From Mycoplasma collis ATCC 35278 (GTDB lineage: Bacteria > Bacillota_I > Bacilli_A > Mycoplasmatales > Metamycoplasmataceae): a stretch of DNA of 64,000 nt. A program made the position numbers and the translations under genes. Each line of letters begins with the position of its first letter. Positions within the stretch are counted from its first letter, which is position 1. Shown in pieces: positions 44,210 to 56,458 of this stretch. Location of the stretch: the NCBI RefSeq assembly GCF_000701825.1, contig NZ_JNJY01000001.1, forward strand, positions 1 through 64,000, written 5' to 3'. The notes under the pieces are model-generated. The model was not told the origin of the DNA, searched no databases, and saw nothing but the letters and a program-made list of their open reading frames with translations.

Positions 44210-44813
44210 CTGTAATTCCAGATCTTCAGCCAAAAGGAATAAATCCAAATTTAAATGCATATGCTAAAGTTCCAAATTCAGAATGTTTAATCAAGTATTC
44301 CATTTGAGCAACATTAATATTAGTGAGGAGAGCGGTGGTGATTCCGATTCCTTTTAATGCTAAAAAAATTTTAAATTCTTCCTCTGGTAATTCAGAAGTA
44401 AAATCATTAACACTGGAAGAAATATCGCTAATGATTTTAAATGCATTTAAAGCTTTATCAGTTTCGTATTTATTTAAATTTACTCACATTTCTGCTCATT
44501 GTCAATGTCAAGTGTGAGTTCTTCTTTTAAATCTTGAAATGTTTTCTAAGTTCTTCATCCCCTCTTTTTGTAAAAAAATAAATTCGTTTTGTTCGTTAAT
44601 AGGTAATGATTGAATTTTTTCATTAAATTCTTTTTCTGTATTGATGGATGAAAAAATATTTTTAAAATATTCTATTCTATCTTTAAATTGGTTATAAAAA
44701 ACAATATATTTATCTGGAATATTTTTTATAATTTTTACATTATTATTTTTAATTTCATATGATTGAGAAATAGTAGTTTCATTTTGAATGCTATTATTTA
44801 AAATTAACTCCAT
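44199..44813 (-). CDS. Unrecognised soluble protein of 204 residues
   Basis: The start follows a perfect GGAGG. Charged helical N-terminal half (IPDKYIVFYNQFKDRIEYFKN), then FKRRTHTWHWQWAEMWVNLNKYETDKAL, unusually rich in Trp and His for this proteome and dependent on four TGA codons. A helical C-terminal half contains ELPEEEFKIFLALKGIGITTALLTNINVAQMEYLIKHSEF. No signal or membrane helix. No family recognised. Coupled by overlap to a small membrane protein, hence they probably work together. Confidence 0.7.
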
Positions 44814-45061
44814 GGAAAACCTCCGTTTAAAATTGATTAATAAATTAAATGTATAAACTTTTTATTATACATCTAAATTATACACTTTTTTAATATTCAA
44901 TATAATTAAATATATTAAAAAATTTTTAAAATAAAAAAATATTATTATTTAATTAATAGCATTATTCAAAACACATTTAATTAAAAATAAAAAAATATTT
45001 AATTAAAGTTTTTTAAAAAGTGGTTATCATTCTTAATTTTTTGACTATTAATAAAAAAAAT
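44814..45061. other. AT-rich intergenic region
   Basis: About 250 nt between the orphan pair and dnaK. It should hold the promoter of the 44813 gene. I see TATA-like runs but no convincing box pair and no further gene. Confidence 0.4.
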
Positions 45062-45093
45062 AAAAAACCCAAAATAAATTTTTTGAGTTTTTT
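45062..45093 (-). terminator. Terminator after dnaK
   Basis: A 13-bp stem with one mismatch (45062-45074 with 45081-45093; C-rich arm AAAAAACCCAAAA) directly follows the stop at 45099, with A/T runs outside. Confidence 0.75.
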
Positions 45094-45098
45094 ATTTG

Positions 45099-47012
<1,914 letters not shown>

Positions 47013-47052
47013 TTTTTTTTAAAGTTTTATTTTTATTGTAAAATTTTTTATT

Positions 47053-47934
47053 ATGAAAATAAAAAAAGTTATTATTCCCGCCGCTGGTTGAGGAACAAGA
47101 TTTTTACCTTTAACAAAATCAATTCATAAAGAATTAGTGCCAATTTTAAATAAACCCGCAATTAGTTATTTAGTTGATGAATGTGTTGAAGCTGGCATAA
47201 CTGAAATTGTTTTAGTTATTTCGCCACGAAAAAATGAAGTGGTAGATTACTTTAAAATTTATGATCTATTAGAAGAAGAATTAATTGCAAAAAATAAAAA
47301 TCAATTATTAGAATTAGTTAAAAAAACTAACAAAGAAAAATTTATAAGAGTAGTTTATCAAAATGAACAATTAGGTCTTGGACATGCTATCGCTGTAGCT
47401 AGTGAAATTATTAATAATGAACCTTTTGGGATTATTTTGGGAGATGATTTAATTTATAATAAAGATAAACCTGCTATAAAACAATTAATTGATGAATTTG
47501 AAAAAAAACACTCATCAATTATTGGTGTTGCTGATGTTGAAAAAGAAAATGTCAATCAATATGGTATTGTTATTCCAAAAAATAATGAACAAAAAAATGA
47601 CAAAATTTTTGAAATATCTGGTGCTGTTGAAAAACCTGAAGTTAAAAACGCTCCAAGTAATAAAGCAATAATTGGTAGATATGTTTTTACACCAGAAATT
47701 TTAAATATTTTAAAAAATATCAAACCAACAGTTAATAACGAAATTCAATTAGTAGATGCATTTGATCAATTAATGAAAAGTCAAAAAATTTATGCTTATC
47801 AATTAGATGGAATAAGATATGATTTAGGTTCTATTGAAGGGTTTGTAAAAGCAAATATTGATTATTCTATTAGAGAAGAAAAAATAAAAGATTCTATTTT
47901 AAAACATATAGAAAATATAATTAAAAAAAAATAA
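47053..47934 (+). CDS. galU: UTP-glucose-1-phosphate uridylyltransferase
   Basis: Makes UDP-glucose for glycolipids or capsule. 293 residues: [36 protein letters not shown] (the nucleotide-binding start, with TGA as Trp), GLGHAIAVA, GIILGDDLIY, NKAIIGRYVFTPEIL, RYDLGSIEGFVKANI. There is no Shine-Dalgarno; a TAAAAT box (47039-47044) is only 8 nt before the ATG, pointing to a leaderless mRNA. Divergent from dnaK. Confidence 0.95.
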
Positions 47935-47970
47935 GGCGATGTAATGTTTTGTACTGCCTTATTTAATTTT
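47929..47970. terminator. Terminator between galU and ietS
   Basis: A 9-bp stem AAATAAGGC (47929-47937) / GCCTTATTT (47956-47964) followed by TAATTTTT on the plus strand. It overlaps the ietS stop region on the other strand. Confidence 0.65.
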
Positions 47971-50222
47971 TAATCAAATTCAATATTTTCATTTTTCTTA
48001 TTAAAAATATCAATTCTTTTTTCTAGATTTAACTCACTAACAGTTCAACCATTTAAATTACATAGTTGAATAAAACTTTCAATTCGATTTTTACCTTCTA
48101 GTTCTTTTAAAGTAATAACTATTCCAAAGGGTAATTTTTTTCCATCATTAGGATTTAATCTTTCTTTGGTTTTTACACTTATTCCTCACGATGGAAATTC
48201 AAACATTTTTTTTGCAAAATTTTTTTTTGTAATAATTTCTCTTATATGTTTTACATTATCTCATTTTCTAAACTGTAATCTTGCATTTTTTTCAAATAAA
48301 AAACCATCATCATGTGTTTGTTTATTTTTATTTATTGATACAATCGTTGGCTTATTTGTTTCATTTAATTTCATCCTTCCGAAATAAAGATCTAATTCTG
48401 TGTTTGTATAATCAATTCCTTGATTTTTAGAAGCTTTAGGAAAATAACACATTGTTGCTTTTGCTTTAAAAGGATATTTATTTTCAAATATAGGCACAGG
48501 TATTTTATAATTATAACTATCATATTCTCTAGAAACATCCTGAATTAAAAATTTAATTTCATCTTTTGGAGTTTGAATTATATCATTTATATGAATTGGG
48601 ACTATACCATAACCTATTTTTTTATTATCATATTTTTCTTTTCCTCAACCAATTGCTGAGTCGATTATAAGTGCTTTAGCAACTTCTCTTGGTAAGTCTA
48701 ATACATAAATTAAAAAAGCCAATTTTCTCGTAATTCAAGGAGCTGCAAATGACGTTCCCATTACCTCAATTTTTCCTTGTGGGCCATATGCAATAATTTT
48801 TTTTTCAAAACTACCTCCATAATAAGATACATCTGGTTTTTGAAAAAAAGATAAAACCAAACCTTCTCTTGTATAATTGGTGGGTTCATTATCAAATGTA
48901 ACAGAGTTAACCACTATTGAATTTAAAGAATCTGCTGGAGAGCCAATTTTTTTTATGTCAAAATTCGCTGGTTTATTTGTTCCACTTATAACAAAAATAA
49001 CATCATTTTCAAACTGAATTTGATCAAGTATAGCAGCTTCTGGAGAAATAAAATTTTCACTTATTTCATAAAGAGATCCTAAAGATAAATTTCAAACTTT
49101 TATTTCAGAATTAGCTTTAATAATTTCCTCTATAAGTTTCATAATAGTAAAACTGCTAAAACCACGTTGGCTAGATACTCCAAAATGTTTTACCCTAAAT
49201 TTTCCACAACCATCTTCTAAATTAGGATTTAAATTAGGGCCGTCAACTATAATAGAAGAAACTAAAGTTCCATGAATAAAATCTTCATTCTTTAATTTTA
49301 TTTCTGGAGATAATTTATTTTCGAATTGTACTCATTTTCCAAAATAAACATTTTTATCGAACATTGTATCAATCACACCTATAATGGGTTCGTTTTTTGG
49401 ATCGATAATTGATAATTTTTTATTATCAATATTTTTTTTACTTAGTCTAACATCATCAAGTTTATTAAAATCATTAAAAACCATAGAAATTAAAAATGGG
49501 GCTTTAGTTTTTAAAATAAAAAAATCTTTTTCTGATAAAAGCAATGTAGTGTTGTTTGCTATTTGATTAAAATTAATTGAAATATCCAATTGTTTCAATA
49601 ATTTTATAACATCTATTTTCAGATCATAAATTGATACAATCGCTTTATCTTTATTGTTTTTATCATCATTGTTGTATTCTTGAAGTCCAAATGCTTCTAC
49701 ATAATAGGCATCAACCACTATGTTAACAAAGATAAAACTAGTGATTTTAGTAAAATGTTTTTTTAGCAAATTACTTTTATTTATTCCATTAATATGACTT
49801 TCATTTATTTCATCTAATTTTCAAACATTTAAAATAATATCAATAACATTTTTCAAATTAGAAATGGATTCTGCTAGTGTTTTAAGCTTTATTGAATGTA
49901 TAAAAACATGTTTAAAATTTAATATTTTAGAACCCACTATTGATTCATTATTTTTTTTTAAACTACTTTCTAAAATCGATTTAATTCTATTACTTTTTGC
50001 AACTATTTTTTTGTAATAAACTGAAATTAATGGATTTATTTCTAAATTTTGATTTTGTCAAAAATCAAATAATTGTTCAAGATCTTTTAGTAATTTTTTA
50101 AGATGTTCAACTTTTACTTTTGCATTTTTAGGAAGCTTTAAAAATCCGGGTTTTTTTTCCGATTTTTTTTGTTCAAATAAAACTCCTTTAAGTTGTAATA
50201 CATTATTTTTTTTATTGTTCAT
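47970..50222 (-). CDS. ietS: Subtilisin-like (S8) serine protease, IetS-like
   Basis: 750 residues, no signal peptide and no membrane helix, so cytoplasmic. Long N-terminal helical region (1-270), then the S8 catalytic domain: GVIDTMFD (Asp285), DFIHGTLVSSII (His317), KVWNLSLGS, and EVMGTSFAAPWIT (Ser491), all three catalytic residues present. A C-terminal beta-rich domain of about 200 residues follows (KATMCYFPKASKNQGIDYTNTELDLYFG). Its start overlaps the AAA gene stop by 11 nt. AAA ATPase plus cytosolic S8 protease is the IetAS pair: a plasmid-stability module in Agrobacterium and an anti-phage system in later screens. In mycoplasmas such pairs are often simply annotated as S8 peptidase. 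The defence role here is inferred from architecture. The symbol is by analogy. Confidence 0.85.
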
Positions 50223-51264
50223 TTAAAAAATTATCCTTTAAATCTCTTGATATTTTGCTTTTTGATGTATTGGTTAAAATTTCACTTTCTCTAATACTAA
50301 AACCTTGTTCTTTTAATGTTTTTATATTTATAACTGTTTCATTAGTTATTGTTTTATATAATCTTTTTAAATAATCAAGCGAAATACTAATGTCGCTAAA
50401 AGCTAAAGAAGTTTTAATAATATTTTTTAATTCACCTGGAAAAGGAATATTTTCAGATAATAAAATAATTTTTTTAAATAATTTTGTATTTTTTGAAATA
50501 TTTTTAATTTTTAAAATATAACTGTTTAAAATATTTTCAGCTATTTTTAATAAATCTTCTTTTGAATAACGATTGAAATTTATAATAGTGTCAAATCTTC
50601 TTGTTAAAGCTCTATCAAGCTTGTCTGATAAATTTGTAGTAGCAATAATTGTTACTTTTTCATTTAAATTATCTAGGCCTTTTAAAAATTCACTTGTTGC
50701 TCTTCCCATTTCTCTTACATCATTTGAATTAATTCTATCTAAAGCCAGAGCATCAATTTCATCAAATAGTATAATAGCTTTATCAGGGTTATTTAAATTG
50801 TTTATTTCTTCGAATAAATTAAATATATTTTTTGCAGTTTGCCCTAATTTACTATCTATTATTTGAGAAAAATTTACTACAAATAAATTTTTTTGCAAAA
50901 CTCGAGCTATATATGTAACTGATTCAGTTTTTCCAGTTCCTGGTGAACCTATAAATAAAAATTTATTAACTCCTATTTTTTTATTAGTTGCATTTATTAT
51001 TCCTTCAATATCAAATTTTATTTCTTCTGAAAATGTTAAATTGCTTTTTTTAAAAAAATGTTTTTTTAAAAAATGAGTTTTTTCTTCGTATATTTGTGGA
51101 ACATATAAGTTATTATTTGCTAATAATGACATTATATATTCTGCTAGTTGTATATCGCCTTTTTCATAAAAATTTTTAGCTATTTCATATGCTTCAGTTC
51201 TAAATGCAGAATCATTTTCTTCTGCATAATATTTAATTAAATTAACAATATTACCTTTTTTCAT
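50212..51264 (-). CDS. ietA: AAA+ ATPase partner, IetA-like
   Basis: 350 residues. A helical N-terminal domain (NIVNLIKYYAEENDSAFRTEAYEIAKNFYEKGDIQLAEYIM) typical of the AAA partner of S8 proteases, then the AAA core: Walker A GSPGTGKT (106-113), Walker B IILFDEIDAL (Asp168-Glu169), sensor 1 IIATTN, arginine finger TRRFD (222-223). The last 35 residues (LKEQGFSIRESEILTNTSKSKISRDLKDN) look like a helix-turn-helix, which could mean DNA binding or autoregulation. AAAGGG ribosome site and a TATAAT upstream. Overlap with ietS by 11 nt means equal, coupled translation. Confidence 0.85.
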   Translation of the reverse strand: MKKGNIVNLIKYYAEENDSAFRTEAYEIAKNFYEKGDIQLAEYIMSLLANNNLYVPQIYEEKTHFLKKHFFKKSNLTFSEEIKFDIEGIINATNKKIGVNKFLFIGSPGTGKTESVTYIARVLQKNLFVVNFSQIIDSKLGQTAKNIFNLFEEINNLNNPDKAIILFDEIDALALDRINSNDVREMGRATSEFLKGLDNLNEKVTIIATTNLSDKLDRALTRRFDTIINFNRYSKEDLLKIAENILNSYILKIKNISKNTKLFKKIILLSENIPFPGELKNIIKTSLAFSDISISLDYLKRLYKTITNETVINIKTLKEQGFSIRESEILTNTSKSKISRDLKDNFLNEQ

Positions 51265-51291
51265 TTTTTACCCTTTCATTTTAATATTTTT

Positions 51292-51331
51292 ATTATATCA
51301 TATTAGGGACAAAATTTTTAAAAATGGGACA
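51292..51331 (-). promoter_or_regulatory. ietAS promoter with TGTCCC direct repeats
   Basis: Minus sense: -10 TATAAT (51297-51292). Two identical TGTCCC hexamers (51311-51306 and 51331-51326) are exactly 20 bp apart, two helical turns, flanking the -35 position. A candidate operator, possibly for the helix-turn-helix tail of the AAA protein. Confidence 0.45.
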
Positions 51332-51633
51332 GTTTTTAAATATAAAAAAAATAAGTAAAAAATTATTGTTTTGTATTTATGTTTTAATATTATTGGCTTA
51401 ATAATTTAAAAAATTATTAAAACATTATATTTTTTTAATGTTTATGTTTTAATTTTTTGAATTTTATTTTGAATTTTTAAAAAAAGCAAAATTAAAATTT
51501 TATGATGTTAATTAAAAATTTATATTAAGTTAATTAAAAACTTCCTAAAGTGCAAGAATAAATACATCACGTTTGTCACGTGTTGTGACAAAACCCTAAA
51601 AAATGCTCTTATATCATTGTTTTAACATTTTTT

Positions 51634-51684
51634 AAAAAAAAACACCAAAAAAATAGCACAATAATTTTTTTGGTGTTTTTTTTT
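51634..51684. terminator. Long perfect hairpin inside IS relic
   Basis: A 21-bp perfect inverted repeat (51634-51654 with 51664-51684), core AACACC / GGTGTT, runs of A and T outside and a 9-nt loop AGCACAATA. It can terminate on both strands and may insulate ietAS from the element. Confidence 0.7.
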
Positions 51685-51837
51685 AAAATTTTAATTTTTT
51701 TTAATTCAATTGTAAATACTTTAATATCAAAAAAATCTTTTATTATATTTTTTCTTAAACAAAAGATTAAATTCTTTATATTTTTTCATATCATCAAATC
51801 GTTTGTAAAATTTAATTTTTTGTCTATAATTATTTTG

Positions 51838-52029
51838 TTAAATTGCGAATTTAGCAGAATATTTGAAATTACTATCGGAATTTCTTTTAATTTCTCGACT
51901 AATTATTGAATTACTTACACCTAATTTTTTAGTGATTCTACGATGAGATCACTTATTAAGTAAAAGTTTTTCAATTATTAATCTATTTTGCTGATTCAAG
52001 TGAAAAAAATTATTTATATTTTTTTCCAT
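51838..52029 (-). pseudogene. IS30-family transposase N-terminal fragment
   Basis: The ATG at 52029 has GGAGAGG upstream; the product of 63 residues includes FHLNQQNRLIIEKLLLN and KWSHRRITKKLGVSNSIISR followed by EIKRNS, the helix-turn-helix of IS30 transposases. It stops at TAA 51838. A shifted frame just downstream (NNYRQKIKFYKRFDDMKKYKEF) reads like the continuation, then decays. Not functional as a transposase; the short product might still bind the element ends. Confidence 0.7.
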
Positions 52030-52295
52030 AAAAACCTCTCCTTCAGAGGAAGGTTTTTTTTTTTTTTTAAGAATTTAATGAAATAAATAAATTTTCAAAA
52101 AAAATGCGCCCCTTTATAATTTTATTGTTTTTTTATTATAAAGTGTTGCATTTACTTTTAGAATTAAGGGTTGTTATCTTTGTAGTGAAATTACATTATT
52201 CATTCTTTTTTTAGAAATGATTTGTACTGAGTAGGGCTTGAAGATGCTTCTGATATTTCTATAACAAAATTATAAGCTTCTGATTTTTGCACTGG

Positions 52296-54092
52296 CTATT
52301 CATCGTCATCAGTAACGTAATCACTTTCATCAGCATCGTCATCAATAACGTAATCAGCTTCCTCTTCATCATCACTAACGTAATCAGCTTCATCATCATA
52401 TTCTTCTTCACTATCATCATAATCTTCACTTGATGTATCAGTTATATTTTTATCTTCATAGTGACTTACTTTTGTTTCATAATCATTATAATCATGTGTA
52501 TCAGCTGTTTCGGAATTTAATGAATATTCATATTGAGAATTAATTTTTTGAATTAATTCATTTAATTCTTCTTTACGATCATATTCAGAAAAATTATCAT
52601 TAATATTTGTATCGTTTGAACTTTCATCTAAATAATTATTCAAAGTATTTTTAATAGTATCTAAAGTATATTTAACATTATAATTATCATAAAAATCATC
52701 TGAAAAATGAACAGCGTTATTCTTAATTCCTACAAAAATAGATAAATTACCATTATTTTCCGGTGTTTTGTGAATTAAACTATCATTGGAATTAATTGAA
52801 CTATTTGAATCGTATAAATCTTTTAAAATTTTAAATATTGTTGAAGAATATTCTTTTTCTATTAAAGCAAAATATTTACCACTATATTTATAATCTTTAA
52901 ACTCTTTTAATTGATCAGGAAGAATTCCCACAATACTTTGTTGGCTATTAATTTTTTGTATCGTATGTCTGAAATAATTATCCACAACAGGAAAAATAAT
53001 TTTTGGATTATTTTTTTTAAGGATTCTATCAATTTTAGAAGTTGCTAAATTTGAAAAAAAACTAAAATCATGTGAATTAGGGCTTAAATCAAGCGCTAAT
53101 TCATCATGCGATAATTTTACTTTTTTATCATTTGTTTCATTTCAAAGGTGAATTCCAACTAAAAAACTTTTTATATAGTTAGTAACTTCAATTTCACTAG
53201 ATTTACCAAATGTTGCTAAAGTTCTTTGCTCAGGTTTACTTTCGTTTTCAGCCACATATTTAGCAGCTACATACCCTGCTATTCAAGCAGCTTCTTCTAG
53301 TTTATATTTCAATGTAAAAAGGCTGGATGCTCTCATTATTGTTGATTTGTTTTTATCAAAATCTCAATCCACACCAACTACAATGATTTTCTTTTCATCA
53401 AATTTTGATTTATTATCATCTTTTTTAATTCAATCTAAAAAACCTGTTGATAAATTTCCATGTTCTGGCCCTGCCAAAACTCAAACATTTATATCTTCAG
53501 TTAATAATTGATTATAAGTGTCATGAAGGCTATATTCACTTGAAAAATCAACATAATCAAAATAAGTTTTAGAATTATAATCAGCAAATCTTTCTATTCC
53601 TCTATAGAGTGAGTTGTTGATATTTTCGTCGTAAATACTTTCTTGAGGCTTAACTAATTTAATTTTGTATCTTCCATTTTCAATAACTTCATTTATTTTA
53701 GAACTTATTAAATCACTTTCAAAAATTTCAGGATAATTTTCATAGCCTCTTTGATAAAGTTTGTTATTTAATTGGAATTTTATTTCAGAAAACTCATATT
53801 TATAAAAACCATAATTATCAATGATTTTGTTTAATTCTTCCTTTAATATTTGCTCTTTCATCTCATAAGTTAATTTTTGATTATTATCATTATCTTTTCT
53901 TTGGAAATTACCTGGATTAGTTATAAAATCACCAGATTTTGACACACCTATTGTTTTTTTGATTTTTGAAGAGATATTACCAATTTTATCTTTAATTAAC
54001 CGGGAACATGAAACAGTTGTCATTATTGTAGAAACGCCACCAATAAAACTTAAAAATAGTAGTGTTTTTTTCTTAAAAAATTTATTTTTCAT
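52296..54092 (-). CDS. BMP-family substrate-binding lipoprotein with acidic C-terminal tail
   Basis: 598 residues from the ATG at 54092: MKNKFFKKKTLLFLSFIGG signal, lipobox MTTVSC. The middle matches the Bmp/Med nucleoside-binding family and aligns with the neighbour (LLTEDINVWVLAGPEHG; KKIIVVGVDWDFDKN; WIAGYVAAKYVAEN). The last 60 residues are an Asp/Glu-rich repeat of the type [AS]DYVxDD, ending SDYVTDDDE before a TAG stop (most stops here are TAA). The acidic tail is absent from the paralogue and may bind cations or host basic ligands (inference). A TATAAT lies 6 nt before the ATG. Confidence 0.85.
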
Positions 54093-54098
54093 AAAAAA

Positions 54099-54150
54099 AT
54101 TATACAAAAAAAACATATTTTTTTTAAAATTTTAATTAGTAAAAATATGT
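54099..54150 (-). promoter_or_regulatory. Back-to-back terminator of one BMP gene and promoter of the next
   Basis: Minus sense: hairpin ACATATTTTT / AAAAATATGT (54150-54141 with 54122-54113) and a U tract end the 55543 gene; immediately after, TATAAT (54104-54099) is the -10 box of the 54092 gene. So the paralogues are separately transcribed. Confidence 0.6.
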
Positions 54151-54187
54151 TTTTTATATATAAAAAATGTTATTTAAATTAAAAATT

Positions 54188-55543
54188 TTAATTTGATTCA
54201 TTGTTTATTTTTTTAACTAGTTCATTCAGTTTACTAACTTGATCATCCGTTGCGCCTATAAAAACATCAATAATGTTTAAATTAGAATTGTTTTTTGTTA
54301 ATTCTATAAATTTTTCTTTAGCATAATTTAATGCTTCTTGCGCTTTGTTTTTCTTTTGAATATCTTTAAATGAATTATCCGAAACATCAACTGCTTGTTT
54401 ATTTATGCCTTCGAAAATAGTTAAATTTTTTGAATTACTATTAAATTCATTAATTAAGCTATCGCTAGGTAAATTTTCTTTTAAATATAAATCTCTTAAA
54501 ACTCTGAATACTGTAGAACCTAATCTTTTTTCAATAGATGTAAAGAATTTATCGGAATTTGCGATATATTCTTTACTTTGATCAGTATCAACTCCAATAA
54601 CTAATTGATCGATGTTATTTTTTTTAATTGCTTCTAATACTATATCGGTAAATGGACCTGAAACAGGTAAAATAATTTTTGGTTTGTTAGTTGCAACAAT
54701 GTTATTAACTTTTGTTATTTTATCAGAAGCTTTTAAGTCAAAACCTATATCAAGATCTAGTGTTTCATGTGATAATTTAACTTTGTTATTAGTATTATCT
54801 TGATTTCAAGAATAAATTCCGCCTAAAAATCCAGCAATAAAGTCGGTAACTCCTGCTTTACTCCCTCCTCCAAATGTAGCTAAAGTTCTTTTAGATGCAT
54901 CTGTTTCAGTATCAGTTAAATATTTAGCAGCTGCATAACCAGCTACTCAAGCCGCTTCATTAGTTTTGTACATTAATGAAATAAAACTACCTGGTCTCAT
55001 CGATGTATCATTAGGTGGTAAGTTTCAATCCACACCTACTACAATTATTTTCTTATTATCAAATTTTGATTTATTATTTTCTTTTTTAAGTCAATTTAGA
55101 AAACCTGTTCCAGGTAATCCATGAGTAAACCCTGATAAAACTCAAACATTTATATCTTCAGTTAATAATTTATCATATGCATCATGAAGTTTTTCATCAG
55201 ATGTTGCATTAAAATATCCTGCTTCACTTTCTTTTGAATTAGCTAAAGCAGCAAAATTTCTAATAGCTTCATAAATTGATTGATTAAAACTATTATCATC
55301 AACACTTCCTGCTGCTGTAATTAATTTAATTTTTAATTTATTGTGTTTAGTTTCATCTTGGGAAGCTGTTTTAATAGCTTGTGATGATGAATTGACTAAT
55401 TCAGTAATTCCAGCAACATTAGTTGTAGGTTTTTCTACTTTTTTATCTGTTCCACATGAAACAACAGTAGCTATAGTAGCTATTGATGCTAAAGAACCTA
55501 ATGTTAATAATATTTTTTTATTTAATAAATTTTTCTTTTTCAT
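54188..55543 (-). CDS. BMP-family substrate-binding lipoprotein
   Basis: 451 residues, normal for the family. Signal MKKKNLLNKKILLTLGSLAS, lipobox ATVVSC, then KLKIKLITAAGSVDDNSFNQSIYEAI (the BMP ligand-site start), INVWVLSGFTHGLPG, KIIVVGVDWNLPPND, WVAGYAAAKYLTDTETDA, GVDTDQSKEYIANSD. Members bind nucleosides for an ABC permease; here no permease is adjacent, so it must use one encoded elsewhere or act as a surface antigen. A -10 TATAAT 7 nt before the ATG and no Shine-Dalgarno suggest a leaderless mRNA. Confidence 0.9.
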
Positions 55544-55555
55544 AGTTAAAATTAT

Positions 55556-55617
55556 ATAAAAAAAATAAGCTTTTTATAAATATTTTAAAAAACTTATTAT
55601 AAAACGCTTATTTTTTA
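55556..55617 (-). terminator. Terminator after rpmB
   Basis: Arms AAAATAAGC (55562-55570) and GCTTATTTT (55606-55614) form a long-looped stem with a U run in minus sense, 13 nt after the rpmB stop. Confidence 0.55.
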
Positions 55618-55628
55618 GTTATATTTTT

Positions 55629-55826
55629 TTAGTTAATAATACCTTTTTTTCTAAGGGTTCTTGCAGTTTTAGCACTTACTTTTAAAGTAACTTCTCTGCC
55701 ATTAATATCTTTATATTGAATTTTTTGTAAGTTTAATCTAAAAGTTCTTTTAGTTGCATTTAATGCATGTGATCTGTTATTACCAACCATTGGACCTTTT
55801 CCAGTGATATCATCTCTTCTTGCCAT
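55629..55826 (-). CDS. rpmB: 50S ribosomal protein L28
   Basis: 65 residues: [27 protein letters not shown], the L28 start, then a basic C-terminus. AAAGGAGAA ribosome site. A small unit 28 nt downstream of rplT; it may be read from the infC operon. Confidence 0.96.
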   Translation of the reverse strand: MARRDDITGKGPMVGNNRSHALNATKRTFRLNLQKIQYKDINGREVTLKVSAKTARTLRKKGIIN

Positions 55827-55853
55827 GATTCTCCTTTATTTTTATAAATTATT

Positions 55854-56198
55854 TTATTTGTTAACTTGTTCAACAATTGATTTAAATACTTCAGGTTGAT
55901 GGATTGCTAATTCAGATAACATTTTTCTGTTAATTTCAATATTAGCTTTTTTAAGATTATTAATTAATTGAGAATATGTAACACCTAATGGTCTTGATGC
56001 TGCATTAATTCTAGCTATTCAAAGTTTTCTAAATTCTCTTTTTAATTGTTTTCTATCTCTAAAAGCATAAGTTCAAGATTTAACAACTGCTTGTTTAGCT
56101 ACTTTAAAACCGATTGATTTATGTCCTCAATAACCTTTAGCTAATTTTATTCATTTTTTTCTTCTTTGTCTTGTGACAGTTCCGCCTTTTACTCTCAT
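55854..56198 (-). CDS. rplT: 50S ribosomal protein L20
   Basis: 114 residues: [25 protein letters not shown], with TGA as Trp, and [26 protein letters not shown]. In Firmicutes L20 also represses its own operon through the leader upstream of infC. Third gene of infC-rpmI-rplT. Confidence 0.97.
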
Positions 56199-56269
56199 AA
56201 TTTTTCCTTTTTATTATAATTTTTAATAATTTATCTTTTTTAAAATATATTTATGTTAATTAATATATT

Positions 56270-56458
56270 TTAAAAAAGTCCTTTTAATCTTTTGAAATCT
56301 GATTTTGATAATAAGGTTGCTTTTCTAGATTGTCTTTTTTGTTTAGTAGACTTATTTTGTGCTAAGTGCGAAGTATATGCTTTACCTCTTTTTACTTTAC
56401 CAGTTCCAGTTTTTTTCAATCTTTTTTTCAAAGATGATTTAGTTTTCATTTTTGGCAT
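56270..56458 (-). CDS. rpmI: 50S ribosomal protein L35
   Basis: 62 residues from [21 protein letters not shown], the usual L35 start at 56458; the longer reading MIQMPKM is not expected. It overlaps the end of infC by 20 nt. Confidence 0.95.
   Translation of the reverse strand: MPKMKTKSSLKKRLKKTGTGKVKRGKAYTSHLAQNKSTKQKRQSRKATLLSKSDFKRLKGLF

Larger units (their letters stand above)
51543..52170. mobile_element. Decayed IS30-type insertion element
   Basis: A 628-bp relic bounded by related inverted ends: left CCTAAAGTGCAAGAATAAAT (51543-) and right, read inward, CCCTTAATTCTAAAAGTAAA followed by TGCAACACTTTATAAT (52170 back to about 52135). Both resemble the solo copy at 16136 (22 of 27 and about 50 of 59 positions). 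Inside are an IS30-like transposase N-terminus (51838-52029), a frameshifted further piece, and two hairpins: an 8-bp TTTGTCAC stem (51572-51592) and a 21-bp perfect A/T-rich stem (51634-51684). Most of the transposase, including the DDE core, is gone. Confidence 0.65.

Noticed and set aside
51670..51909. 79-residue plus-strand ORF in the IS relic
   Set aside because: It is antisense to the transposase remnant and is low-complexity Phe/Ile/Leu sequence from AT-rich DNA.
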